A stretch of DNA of 8,976 nucleotides, from NCBI GenBank assembly GCA_039812645.1, contig JBDIAV010000112.1:1-8976 (forward strand), given 5' to 3'. A program made the translations under genes and the position numbers. The notes beneath the pieces are model-generated. The model was given only the letters and a program-made list of their open reading frames with translations, was not told the DNA's origin and did no database searches. The stretch's first letter is position 1. Every line of letters begins with the position of its first letter. Below are positions 1 to 6,703 of the stretch, in pieces. This stretch comes from Ancrocorticia sp039812645. Lineage in GTDB: Bacteria > Actinomycetota > Actinomycetes > Actinomycetales > Actinomycetaceae.

Positions 1-631
1 TGATGACAGCCATGACGGTGTCCTCAGGCTTGTAAGCAGCCTTGACACGCGCGATCGCCGCGTCGAGATCCTCACCAAGCTTCTTGGCCTCGGCCTGCTT
101 GCCGAAGACCTCACCGAGGACAGCAACCTGGCGCTTGAGCTCGGAATCGAAGGGCTCACCTTCACGCGGATCCAGCTCGAGGACGGTGGCATTCGGGGCC
201 AGCGAGACGAAGTCATCATGGTACTGGCTGAAACGCTGGCCGTTGATGATGAGATCTGGCTCAACGGCCACGACGGCCTCAAGATCAGGCTCACGATGGT
301 TGCCGAGGTCGATGATCGATGCATCAGTCTTGTAAGAGATCGTCTCCGGCATGAGCGAGACGGATGCTGCCTTGAGCTCAACGCCCCAGTCGGCGAGAGT
401 CTCGAACGTGCGGTTGTCGGTGGCAACGACGGACTTCGGCGGCACAGCAATCGTGTACTTACCGTTGTTGTCCTCAACCTCGACAGAGGCGGGTGCAGCT
501 TCGGTAGCTTCGGCGGCCGAGGTGGTGGCTTCCGCGGCGGGCGATTCTTCCGAACCGGAATCGGTGTTACCACCGCAAGCAGACAGAGTAAGAGCTCCAG
601 CTGCAAGGACGGCGATGAAGGAACGGCGCAT
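1..631 (-). CDS. Iron-siderophore ABC transporter substrate-binding lipoprotein (5' part, gene continues beyond the left edge)
   Basis: Reading from an ATG at 629-631, 210 codons are open up to the window edge, so the C-terminal lobe is missing. Residues 1-19 form a lipoprotein signal peptide: MRRS, a hydrophobic core, then lipobox LSAC with Cys19 as the acylation site. A Ser/Glu/Ala-rich linker (about 22-48) follows. The mature part has typical periplasmic-binding-protein (PF01497, FecB/FhuD-like) features: a VVATDNRTFETLADWGV segment, LGNHREPDLEAVVAVEPDLII, and a long helix after VAVLGEVFGKQAEAKKL. Family knowledge places it on the outer membrane leaflet, delivering ferric siderophore to an ABC permease, presumably encoded beyond the left edge. 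A GGAGAA ribosome site lies 5 bases before the ATG. Upstream palindromes resembling DtxR-family sites support iron control. The exact ligand cannot be read from the sequence, and heme or another metal chelate is possible. Confidence 0.88.
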   Translation of the reverse strand, partial: MRRSFIAVLAAGALTLSACGGNTDSGSEESPAAEATTSAAEATEAAPASVEVEDNNGKYTIAVPPKSVVATDNRTFETLADWGVELKAASVSLMPETISYKTDASIIDLGNHREPDLEAVVAVEPDLIINGQRFSQYHDDFVSLAPNATVLELDPREGEPFDSELKRQVAVLGEVFGKQAEAKKLGEDLDAAIARVKAAYKPEDTVMAVI

Positions 632-687
632 GTGGCTTCTCCAATGTAGGGTGGTTAGTCTCAAGGCGTACTCAACGTACTCATCGC

Positions 688-716
688 ATAGTAAGGCGTG
701 CCTTACCAGCGATTAA
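688..716 (-). promoter_or_regulatory. Candidate promoter of the siderophore-binding lipoprotein gene
   Basis: On the minus strand, TTAATC (711-716) and TACTAT (688-693) are separated by 17 bp, about 57-85 bases upstream of the lipoprotein ATG. The -10 is reasonable and the -35 weak. A perfect palindrome (691-706) fills the spacer and overlaps the -10, as expected for a repressor site. The call is inferred from spacing only. Confidence 0.4.
691..706. promoter_or_regulatory. Palindromic operator GTAAGG-N4-CCTTAC, copy 1 (DtxR-family-like)
   Basis: GTAAGGCGTGCCTTAC has perfect 7-bp arms around GT. It overlaps the candidate -10 of the lipoprotein gene. The TAAGG half-sites resemble DtxR/IdeR sites, but only about 10 of 19 positions fit the classical iron-box consensus. 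A different DtxR-family protein such as an MntR type could therefore be the ligand. Confidence 0.55.
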
Positions 717-733
717 CGTAAGGCCCACCTTAC
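714..733. promoter_or_regulatory. Palindromic operator GTAAGG-N4-CCTTAC, copy 2 (DtxR/IdeR-like)
   Basis: GTAAGGCCCACCTTAC at 718-733 repeats the architecture of copy 1, with centres 27 bp apart. The 19-mer at 714-732 matches about 13 of 19 positions of the IdeR consensus TTAGGTTAGGCTAACCTAA. It touches the -35 of the candidate lipoprotein promoter, so two repressor complexes could sit on one promoter. Confidence 0.55.
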
Positions 734-772
734 TTAAATTTTTTCCCTTGTCGCAACGTTGCGTTCACCAAA

Positions 773-800
773 TTGGGGCGATTCGGAATTAGGTTAGGCT
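773..800 (+). promoter_or_regulatory. Candidate plus-strand promoter covered by the iron box
   Basis: TTGGGG (773-778) and TAGGCT (795-800) are separated by 16 bp. The -10 lies inside the iron box, an arrangement known from DtxR-repressed promoters such as tox. A start near 807 would transcribe the hairpin-rich leader and possibly pepP. The hexamers are weak, so this is only a proposal. Confidence 0.25.
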
Positions 801-807
801 TACCTGT
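789..807. promoter_or_regulatory. DtxR/IdeR iron box
   Basis: TTAGGTTAGGCTTACCTGT matches 16 of 19 bases of the classical consensus TTAGGTTAGGCTAACCTAA, with mismatches only at positions 13, 18 and 19. DtxR/IdeR binds such sites as two Fe2+-loaded dimers and represses iron-uptake genes. The box is about 160 bp upstream of the lipoprotein ATG and about 370 bp upstream of pepP. It could serve the lipoprotein, or a plus-strand transcript beginning near 807. Confidence 0.75.
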
Positions 808-925
808 CAGCTCTTTCTCTTGTTTTCGTGGGACTCCCGTCCCAAAGAGACCCGATTCTCATCCGCCCAACCCGGCCTTGTTGGGTTTCAGATCACACCT
901 GGGAGTCTCGCTATTCGGATTTTTC
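807..925 (+). ncRNA. Possible iron-regulated small RNA or structured leader
   Basis: Downstream of the iron box no convincing reading frame exists, but complementary segments are dense. GGGAC-TCCC-GTCCC (830-843) is a local hairpin. GACTCCC (832-838) can instead pair with GGGAGTC (901-907). CCCAAC/GTTGGG (866-871/880-885) is a 6-bp stem with an 8-base loop. ATCCG (861-865) can pair with CGGAT (916-920), which runs into a five-T run (920-924). C-rich loops and a T-run after a stem are seen in actinobacterial small RNAs. No expression evidence is available, and a 5' leader of pepP is an equal alternative. Confidence 0.2.
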
Positions 926-1013
926 ACGGATTCGCCGCGGGATGATGACGGGACGTTGGTGTGCGATTTCCTCGATGGCCTCTGAGCGGCAAGCTGCGCC
1001 GTATACGGCAACG

Positions 1014-1052
1014 GATGTCACTCTCGAGGCCACAAACAGATGTCACTCTCGA
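1014..1052. repeat. Direct repeat, two exact 14-bp copies with a 25-bp period
   Basis: GATGTCACTCTCGA occurs at 1014-1027 and again at 1039-1052. On the minus strand the unit reads TCGAGAGTGACATC, which resembles the CGAGAG and TGACAC elements near the right end of the window. It lies between the siderophore region and pepP, in no convincing gene. It may belong to a dispersed intergenic repeat family. Confidence 0.6.
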
Positions 1053-1070
1053 AGACGTAAAGGAACAGCA

Positions 1071-1168
1071 CCTCCCCACTATCCCCAAGCAGGCTGTTCT
1101 CCGACCGCTCTTAGCCGCTCTCAACCACTCTCCAACCCCACACCACCAAACACCGCACTTTCTCTCAC
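1071..1168 (+). other. C-rich, G-poor leader of pepP (possible Rho-loading stretch)
   Basis: By hand count, 98 bases hold 49 C and only 9 G, an extreme strand skew immediately upstream of pepP. Unstructured C-rich, G-poor RNA is the classic loading substrate of Rho. The frame is open and continuous with pepP, but the encoded peptide is low-complexity (Pro/His/Leu-rich) and unlike the family, so I treat the stretch as untranslated. Function is inferred from composition. Confidence 0.35.
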
Positions 1169-1179
1169 TTGGTGAGACA

Positions 1180-2679
1180 ATGGGAAGCATGACAAAGGAA
1201 GAATTCAAGAATCGCGGCAACAACCGGTCTCAGCAGCCACAAGGTGCTCAGTTCCGGGACTTCATTGGCTCGAATTGGGGCCCTCGTCCTCCGGCCCCGG
1301 AGCGCGCCGTCGTCGCCGATTATCTTCCTGCCCGTCATCAGAAACTCTCCGAGCGGTTCCCGGGCGAGCGGCTTGTCATTCCCGCGGGTGGCTACAAGGT
1401 ACGCAACAATGATTGCGACTACCGTTTCCGTGCCCACTCGGCCTTTGCTCACATGACTGGCCTGGGCGGAGAGCTAGAACCCGATGCGGTTCTCGTTTTC
1501 AATCCCACGCAGGATGGCCACGAGGCAACGCTCTACTTCCATCCCCGCGCCTCTCGCTCCTCCGAAGAGTTTTATGCGGACTCGCGCTACGGCGAGTTCT
1601 GGGTGGGTGCTCGCCCTTCACTCGCTGAGATGAGCGCCCTCACCGGCCTGAAGTGCGATTCCATCGACAACATGGGTGACGCCCTCGCCAAGGATCTCGG
1701 CCCCGGCCAAGTGACCCTGCGTGTGGTCCCCCAGTCTGACGCCCAGGTGGAAGCACAGGTCGGCGAGCTGCGTGAACGCGCCGGGTTAGCTCAGAACACT
1801 GCCGAGGCGGACACTCAACTCACCGAGGCCCTCTCCGAGATTCGCCTGAACAAGGATGCCTGGGAAGCTGACGAAATGCGCAAGGCCGTACAGGTCACCC
1901 GCGAGGGCTTCGACAGCATCATCGCTTCCCTCCCCCGCGCCATCACCCACCGTCGTGGCGAACGCGTAGTGGAGGGTGCCTTCGGGGCCACGGCCCGCGA
2001 AGAGGGCAACGGCCTGGGATATGACACTATCGCCGCCGCCGGAAACCACGCCAACACGCTGCACTTTATTGATAATGACGGCCCTGTCCGCCCCGGCCAG
2101 CTCATCTTGGTCGACGCCGGTGTGGAGGTCGATTCGCTCTACACCGCGGATATCACTCGCACCCTGCCGGTGTCGGGTGCCTTCACCGAGGACCAGGCCG
2201 AGGTGTACCAGGCGGTGCTGGACGCCTGCGAGCGCGCTCTCGAGGAGGCCCGCAAGCCCGGCTGCAAGTTCCGCGATATCCACGCCGCAGCCATGGAAGT
2301 TATCGCCGCTCGCCTCGAAGCTTGGGGCATGCTCCCGGGAACCGCGGAAGAATCTCTCCAGCCGGAGAACATGTGGCATCGCCGCTGGATGCCCCACGGC
2401 ACCTCCCACCACCTCGGCATCGACGTGCACGATTGTGCTCAGGCCCGCCGGGAGATGTACCTGGAGGCCGAGCTAGAACCCGGCATGTGCTTCACGATCG
2501 AGCCCGGGCTGTACTTCCGCGAGGACGATCTGCTCGTCCCCGAGCGCTTCCGAGGAATTGGCGTGCGCATCGAGGATGACATTCTGGTCACGGAAACCGG
2601 AGTAGAACGCATTTCTGAGTCCATTCCCCGTACCATTGCCGATGTGGAAGAGTGGATCTCCCAGATCCTCGACCGATAG
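1180..2679 (+). CDS. pepP: Xaa-Pro aminopeptidase (aminopeptidase P, M24B metallopeptidase)
   Basis: The protein has 499 residues. It removes the N-terminal residue from peptides with proline second, using two metal ions (usually Mn2+) in the cytoplasm. An N-terminal creatinase-like domain (about 35-205) contains YKVRNNDCDYRFRAHSAFAHMTG, matching aminopeptidase P N-domains. The C-terminal pita-bread domain has every expected ligand: Asp312 (VDAG), Asp324 (TADITRT), His410 (HGTSHHLG), Glu441 (IEPGLYF) and Glu465 (RIEDD). His295 (NTLHF) and His417 (DVHD) align with the catalytic histidines of E. coli PepP. The start at 1180 has GGTGAG three bases upstream, and an in-frame ATG at 1189 is an alternative. 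The frame is open back to a GTG at 961, but that extension is low-complexity. The N-terminus NRGNNRSQQPQGAQFRDFIG resembles actinobacterial PepP. The gene ends 92 bp before the CBS-protein gene, with a hairpin between. Confidence 0.93.
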   Translation: MGSMTKEEFKNRGNNRSQQPQGAQFRDFIGSNWGPRPPAPERAVVADYLPARHQKLSERFPGERLVIPAGGYKVRNNDCDYRFRAHSAFAHMTGLGGELEPDAVLVFNPTQDGHEATLYFHPRASRSSEEFYADSRYGEFWVGARPSLAEMSALTGLKCDSIDNMGDALAKDLGPGQVTLRVVPQSDAQVEAQVGELRERAGLAQNTAEADTQLTEALSEIRLNKDAWEADEMRKAVQVTREGFDSIIASLPRAITHRRGERVVEGAFGATAREEGNGLGYDTIAAAGNHANTLHFIDNDGPVRPGQLILVDAGVEVDSLYTADITRTLPVSGAFTEDQAEVYQAVLDACERALEEARKPGCKFRDIHAAAMEVIAARLEAWGMLPGTAEESLQPENMWHRRWMPHGTSHHLGIDVHDCAQARREMYLEAELEPGMCFTIEPGLYFREDDLLVPERFRGIGVRIEDDILVTETGVERISESIPRTIADVEEWISQILDR

Positions 2680-2701
2680 CTTCTCAAGCTTATTCATTTG
2701 C

Positions 2702-2746
2702 CTGCGGTGGCTCACCTGAGCCTAAGGCTCGCGCCAGCCACCGCAG
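2702..2746 (+). terminator. Nested stem-loop after pepP
   Basis: CTGCGGTGGCT (2702-2712) pairs perfectly with AGCCACCGCAG (2736-2746). Inside it, GAGCC (2718-2722) and GGCTC (2726-2730) form a second stem around TAA. No T-run follows on the plus strand. It may be a weak or factor-assisted terminator of pepP, an RNA-stability element, or an attenuator ahead of the CBS gene. Confidence 0.5.
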
Positions 2747-2771
2747 CATTCCCGAAGAGACAGGTGACGTT

Positions 2772-4106
2772 ATGCCTCGCTCAACTGCTCCCAGCCGCGT
2801 CTATGCGGGCCGCCTCGTTGGCACCCCGGTCTTCGATCCCATTGGAGACCGTGTGGGGACCGTCTACGACGTCGTCGTCCTCTTCCGATTAAAAGGCGAT
2901 CCCCTTGCCGTTGGCCTTGTGGTGGAAGTCGTGGGTAAACGTCGCGTCTTCCTACCGCTGACCCGTGTCACCTCCATCGACAACGGCCAGGTCATCACCA
3001 CCGGTCTCGTCAATATTCGCCGTTTTTCAGCACGCCCGGCGGAGACTCTCGTCCTTGGCGAGCTTCTCGATCGCAAGGTGACGCTGAAAAAGACGGGCGA
3101 GGCCGCCGTCGTTATCGACGCGGCTATTGAACGTGTGCGAGGTCGCGAGTGGCGCCTCACGACGCTCTACATTCGCACCCTCCGCAACGGCAAGCCGGGT
3201 CCAAACTCCCAGACGATCCCGGTGTCTGCTGTCACCGGGCTGTCCGAGTCCGTCCTCAACCAGGGTGCCTCGGCGATTCTGGCACAGATTGGCGAGTTAA
3301 AGCCCGCCGACGTCGCCGACGTGCTGCGTGACCTTCCGCCGGACCGTATGCGGTCAGTCGCCAGGGAACTGAGCGATGAACGCCTCGCTGACGTCCTCGA
3401 GGAGTTGGGCGACGACGATTCCGTCGAGATTCTCTCCAGCCTCGACATGGACCGCGCCGCGGACGTTCTGGAAGCCATGGAGCCCGACGACGCCGCAGAC
3501 CTCGTCCGCGAGCTGCCCACCGAACAGGCCGCCCTGCTTCTGGAGAAGATGGAGCCCGACGAGGCGGAGGACGTGCGCCGCCTGCTCACCTACGACGAGC
3601 GCACCGCCGGTGGTCTCATGACCACCGATCCCATCATTTTGCCGCCCGAAGCCACCATCGCTCAGGCCCTCGCCTCGGCTCGCCGCGCTGACATCCCCCC
3701 GGCGCTGGCCGCCATCATGTTCGTGTGCCGTCCCCCGCTAGAGACACCCACCGGCCGTTATCTCGGCGCCATTCACCTGCAACGGGCTCTGCGAGAACCT
3801 CCGTCCATGCTCATCGGCTCCATCATTGACAAGGATGTGGCCGGTATTCACCCGGACGCCAGCATCGGTCAGGTGACCCGTCTACTCGCCACCTACGACC
3901 AGACGGCGATCCCGGTGGTGGACGAGGGCCTGTTGGTGGGTGCCGTTTCTGTCGACGACGTCCTCGACCATCTACTGCCCGAGGATTGGCGCGATACCGA
4001 GCACGACGACGAAGCCTTCACCGATCAGGAATTCACCCCGTTCGGCGAAGCCGATACCTCACGAGACGCAAACTCACGAGAGACGAAGGAGGCGCGCAAT
4101 GTCTGA
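2772..4106 (+). CDS. Soluble PRC-barrel / MgtE N-domain / CBS-pair protein (no transport domain)
   Basis: The 444-residue protein has a PRC-barrel-like N-terminus (about 10-80; GRLVGTPVFDPIGDRVGTV), a second beta-rich segment (about 90-140), and a MgtE_N superhelix (about 170-283). The superhelix carries repeats such as LKPADVADVLRDLP, ADVLEAMEPDDAADLVRELP and LLLEKMEPDEAEDVRRLL. Two CBS domains follow (about 284-345 and 351-408; TAGGLMTTD marks the entry). The C-terminal tail is acidic. MgtE N and CBS domains sense Mg2+ in the channel family, but the membrane pore domain is absent, so this is not itself a transporter. The start at 2772 has AGGTG five bases upstream. The gene overlaps the DUF1003 gene by 8 bp. 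A similar pair (Rv1232c-Rv1231c) sits beside mrp in mycobacteria, from memory. A Mg2+ or nucleotide-sensing role is inferred. Confidence 0.88.
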   Translation: MPRSTAPSRVYAGRLVGTPVFDPIGDRVGTVYDVVVLFRLKGDPLAVGLVVEVVGKRRVFLPLTRVTSIDNGQVITTGLVNIRRFSARPAETLVLGELLDRKVTLKKTGEAAVVIDAAIERVRGREWRLTTLYIRTLRNGKPGPNSQTIPVSAVTGLSESVLNQGASAILAQIGELKPADVADVLRDLPPDRMRSVARELSDERLADVLEELGDDDSVEILSSLDMDRAADVLEAMEPDDAADLVRELPTEQAALLLEKMEPDEAEDVRRLLTYDERTAGGLMTTDPIILPPEATIAQALASARRADIPPALAAIMFVCRPPLETPTGRYLGAIHLQRALREPPSMLIGSIIDKDVAGIHPDASIGQVTRLLATYDQTAIPVVDEGLLVGAVSVDDVLDHLLPEDWRDTEHDDEAFTDQEFTPFGEADTSRDANSRETKEARNV

Positions 4107-4710
4107 TTTCGATAAGCCGTTGGAGTCCAGCAGCAGGTTCTGGCGTCGCCGTTACCGCCCCGATTCGGATGCCTCGGGCCGGGTGGCTGAGCAGATCGCT
4201 CGCTTTACCGGTACCGCCCGGTTCCTCGTCTATCTCACGGTTTTCGTAGTGATTTGGATCGCCTGGAACACGTTTGCTCCCGAACCGTTGCGCTTCGATT
4301 CTGCCGCACTCGGGTTTACTGCTCTGACGCTCATGTTGTCCCTGCAAGCCTCGTACTCCGCACCGCTTATTCTGTTGGCCCAAAATCGACAGGATGATCG
4401 CGACCGGGTGAGCGCCGAGCAGGATCGCCAGCGCGCCGAACGCAACCTTGCAGATACCGAGTATCTCACCCGCGAGATTGCGGGCCTGCGCATGTCCCTC
4501 GGCGAAGTGGCAACCCGCGACTTCGTTCGTTCCGAGTTGCGCGACGTGCTGGAGGAGTTCGAACGTGACCGCGAGGAGCGGCTCGCCGAACGCGACCAGC
4601 GCATCGCCGAGCTTCAAGCGGAGTTGGACGCCGTGCGTTCGCAGCGTGAAGCACGCGATGATGAGACGCGGGACGACGAGGAGATACGCGACGAGAGCGC
4701 AGCGCAGTAG
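4099..4710 (+). CDS. DUF1003 family membrane protein with C-terminal coiled coil
   Basis: The 203-residue protein starts at an ATG with an excellent AAGGAGG site six bases upstream, inside the end of the preceding gene (8-bp overlap), implying translational coupling. A basic N-terminus (RFWRRRYR) is followed by two predicted membrane segments (about 42-59 and 69-93). The second leads into the family signature LTLMLSLQASYSAPLILLAQ and NRQDDRDR. Residues 99-185 are strongly charged and helical (DRQRAERNLADTEYL, LEEFERDREERLAERDQRI), predicting a coiled coil, and the tail is acidic. The family has no established biochemical function. The constant neighbour, a soluble MgtE_N/CBS protein, suggests that the coiled coil docks that sensor at the membrane, which is inference. 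Confidence 0.9.
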   Translation: MSDFDKPLESSSRFWRRRYRPDSDASGRVAEQIARFTGTARFLVYLTVFVVIWIAWNTFAPEPLRFDSAALGFTALTLMLSLQASYSAPLILLAQNRQDDRDRVSAEQDRQRAERNLADTEYLTREIAGLRMSLGEVATRDFVRSELRDVLEEFERDREERLAERDQRIAELQAELDAVRSQREARDDETRDDEEIRDESAAQ

Positions 4711-4717
4711 CCGAGTT

Positions 4718-4810
4718 CGTCAGTCGAGATGCGAGAAACAGCCGCCAAGCGTGCCGTTTCCTACAGAATAGGCGTCGTTTCCGACAGTATCTGTGGCATC
4801 TCGACTGACG
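4718..4810. repeat. 93-bp element bounded by perfect 15-bp inverted repeats (possible bidirectional terminator or small mobile relic)
   Basis: CGTCAGTCGAGATGC (4718-4732) is exactly inverted as GCATCTCGACTGACG (4796-4810), enclosing 63 bases. It occupies most of the 124-bp gap between the convergent DUF1003 and acyltransferase genes, where a shared terminator is expected. The loop is unusually long for a terminator and no T-run follows either arm. No target-site duplication is visible at the ends. No transposase is present. Confidence 0.6.
4755..4787. repeat. Internal direct repeat CGTTTCCkACAG
   Basis: CGTTTCCTACAG (4755-4766) and CGTTTCCGACAG (4776-4787) differ by one base and lie 21 bp apart inside the inverted-repeat element. 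Two helical turns of spacing would suit a protein binding the same face of DNA. The repeat may instead be part of a dispersed repeat unit. Confidence 0.5.
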
Positions 4811-4834
4811 CAGGTACAGCGGCTGGTACGAACG

Positions 4835-6703
4835 CTAGAACGAGTCGAGTGCCCGCGCAATTTCTTCCGCGTAGCGTTTGCTCGCTTCCGGCCCGGGATG
4901 GACACGATCACCCGCTAACAACTCCGGACGTTTGGCGGCGATAGCGGCCCAATCCGCCACGCGCACCTGCCCGGGATAGTCGGCGGCCATCGCAGAGATC
5001 CTCGTGTTCGCTTCGTCAATCCAGCCGTCGGCCGAGGGTCCGTATCCCGTCACCATGACAATCTTGCGATCTGGGCCGACGGCGGCGAGTAAGTTTTTTA
5101 CGTCCGACTCCCGAATCGTCGCATTTGTCGCCAATCCGACGACGACGTACTCACGCAGCTCTCCCTTGGCCTCCAGATTGTTCACGATGTCCGTCACCGC
5201 ACGAATAGAGCGTGATTCCTCCGCGTCCACAATGGATCCTGGGAACTCTTCCTCCAATGCGGAGACTGCCGCGAGGGTAACCGAATCTCCGATAATGGTG
5301 ATCTCATCGCCGGAGGGTATTGATAACGCACCGTTATCCGTGGCGTTGTCGGCATCTTCGGGTCTCTCAGCATTCTCGGAACCTTCCTGGCCAGTTCCGC
5401 CTCTCGCCCTCTCGCCCTCAGATTTTGATTTCTCCAACGCGGCCCGCCCCTCAGCAACGTAGCGCTGCGCCGTACTCATCGCGGGTGACGTTGCCATACC
5501 CCACAGGAAAAGCGATGCCACGACGGCCACAGACACGGCTGCTCCCACCCTGGCGGGAATAATAGCCGTCGTTATTGTGGCCCATACCCCTCGCATGTAC
5601 TCCCGGAAACCGCGTCGCCGAATCGGCGTTTCAATGTAGTTGTACGAGAGATGCGCAAGAAGTAGAGACAATCCCAGCACCATCACGGCAATAGGAAAAA
5701 CGCCCCAACGTAAGTTATAGGTAGCGATCACCCACAACGGCCAGTGCCACAGGTAGATTCCGTAGCTGCGCTCGCCGATCCACGTCATCGGACGCCATTC
5801 GAGGAAGGCCACGAGCCGGTTCGTTAGCGGAGAGATCGCATCCGGCATGAGGCCACGAACAACAAAGCCGGTGCAGGCAGATACCACGAACATGCCCCAC
5901 GGATACATCCACGGACCATCAGGAAGGAAAATCCCTAGGGCCAACGCTCCCACCAGTCCGACCCACGCCAGCACGCCCCACAGCTTCTTCTCCTCGGCCG
6001 GAGCGGGCCGCAAAGGCCCCACCATCACCCGCGGCACCCACAGGGCAATGCCTGCGCCGATCATCAGACCAAACAAATGGGAGTCGGTACCCACGTACGC
6101 CCGGGTGACGTCGTCGTTCAAAGAAATATAAACGACGTGCAGAATGACGGAAGCGCTACCGAGGCCAAGCGTCACGTAAGGCGCATAACGCCGCGGCAGA
6201 TAGCGGATGATAAGGAGGAGTCCGAGGGGCCAGAACAAATAAAACTGCTGTTCAACGGCAAGCGACCACATATTCGTGAGAAGCAATGGCGATTGTTTTT
6301 CGAAGTACGAGGAGCCGTTGACTATTTCGAGCCAGTTGTAGGTGCCGGTCAACGCGCCAAGGGTTTGCCACCGGAGTTGGACGAGAGAGTCGCCGCCGAA
6401 ACAGCGTGCCAATGCGATGGAACCAACCGTGGCGACGGCGACAGCCGGAACTAAGCGTCGTGCTCGTCTCACCCAGAATGCGCGCAAGTCGGTGTGGCCG
6501 GTGACGTTACGTTCACGCAGAAGAAGCGCCGTGATAAGGAATCCCGAGAGGACGAAAAACATGTCCACGCCCACATACCCCACACCCAGCCGATGTGGAA
6601 AGAGGTGAAAGATAAGGACAAGAAGGGCTGCGAGCGCACGCAAACCATCGAGTCCGACGATACGAGTACGGGCCGTCGGAGGTGAAGGTTGGACGTAGGG
6701 CAT
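4835..6703 (-). CDS. Membrane acyltransferase with extracellular SGNH domain (OatA-like acyltransferase 3)
   Basis: The 622-residue protein is modelled from ATG 6703; an in-frame GTG at 6709 is also possible, and neither has a strong ribosome site. The first ~380 residues form a multi-pass acyltransferase-3 (PF01757) domain: GLDGLRALAALLVLIFH with Arg22 and His33, MFFVLSGFLIT, the RRARRLVP loop, SLAVEQQFYLFWPL, and SYGIYLWHWPL. A further membrane segment and a charged low-complexity linker (about 415-455) lead to a C-terminal SGNH hydrolase-like domain. That domain has GDSVT (Ser474), an Asn in GLATNAT, and the Asp599-Arg-Val-His602 block. This two-domain layout is that of OatA-type enzymes, which pass acetyl groups across the membrane onto peptidoglycan or surface glycans. 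The true acceptor is unknown. The gene is convergent with DUF1003 and divergent from mrp. Confidence 0.88.
   Translation of the reverse strand: MPYVQPSPPTARTRIVGLDGLRALAALLVLIFHLFPHRLGVGYVGVDMFFVLSGFLITALLLRERNVTGHTDLRAFWVRRARRLVPAVAVATVGSIALARCFGGDSLVQLRWQTLGALTGTYNWLEIVNGSSYFEKQSPLLLTNMWSLAVEQQFYLFWPLGLLLIIRYLPRRYAPYVTLGLGSASVILHVVYISLNDDVTRAYVGTDSHLFGLMIGAGIALWVPRVMVGPLRPAPAEEKKLWGVLAWVGLVGALALGIFLPDGPWMYPWGMFVVSACTGFVVRGLMPDAISPLTNRLVAFLEWRPMTWIGERSYGIYLWHWPLWVIATYNLRWGVFPIAVMVLGLSLLLAHLSYNYIETPIRRRGFREYMRGVWATITTAIIPARVGAAVSVAVVASLFLWGMATSPAMSTAQRYVAEGRAALEKSKSEGERARGGTGQEGSENAERPEDADNATDNGALSIPSGDEITIIGDSVTLAAVSALEEEFPGSIVDAEESRSIRAVTDIVNNLEAKGELREYVVVGLATNATIRESDVKNLLAAVGPDRKIVMVTGYGPSADGWIDEANTRISAMAADYPGQVRVADWAAIAAKRPELLAGDRVHPGPEASKRYAEEIARALDSF

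Noticed and set aside
961..1179. N-terminal extension of pepP back to a GTG at 961
   Set aside because: The added 73 residues are low-complexity and unlike aminopeptidase P, include the 14-bp direct repeat, and have no ribosome site. A family-like N-terminus begins at 1180/1189.
1786..2430. Long minus-strand frame (214 codons) opposite pepP
   Set aside because: It is a shadow of pepP, whose catalytic residues are all intact on the plus strand.
4718..4810. Complete insertion sequence
   Set aside because: The element is only 93 bp, has no transposase frame and shows no target-site duplication. A MITE-like relic or terminator is the most that can be claimed.
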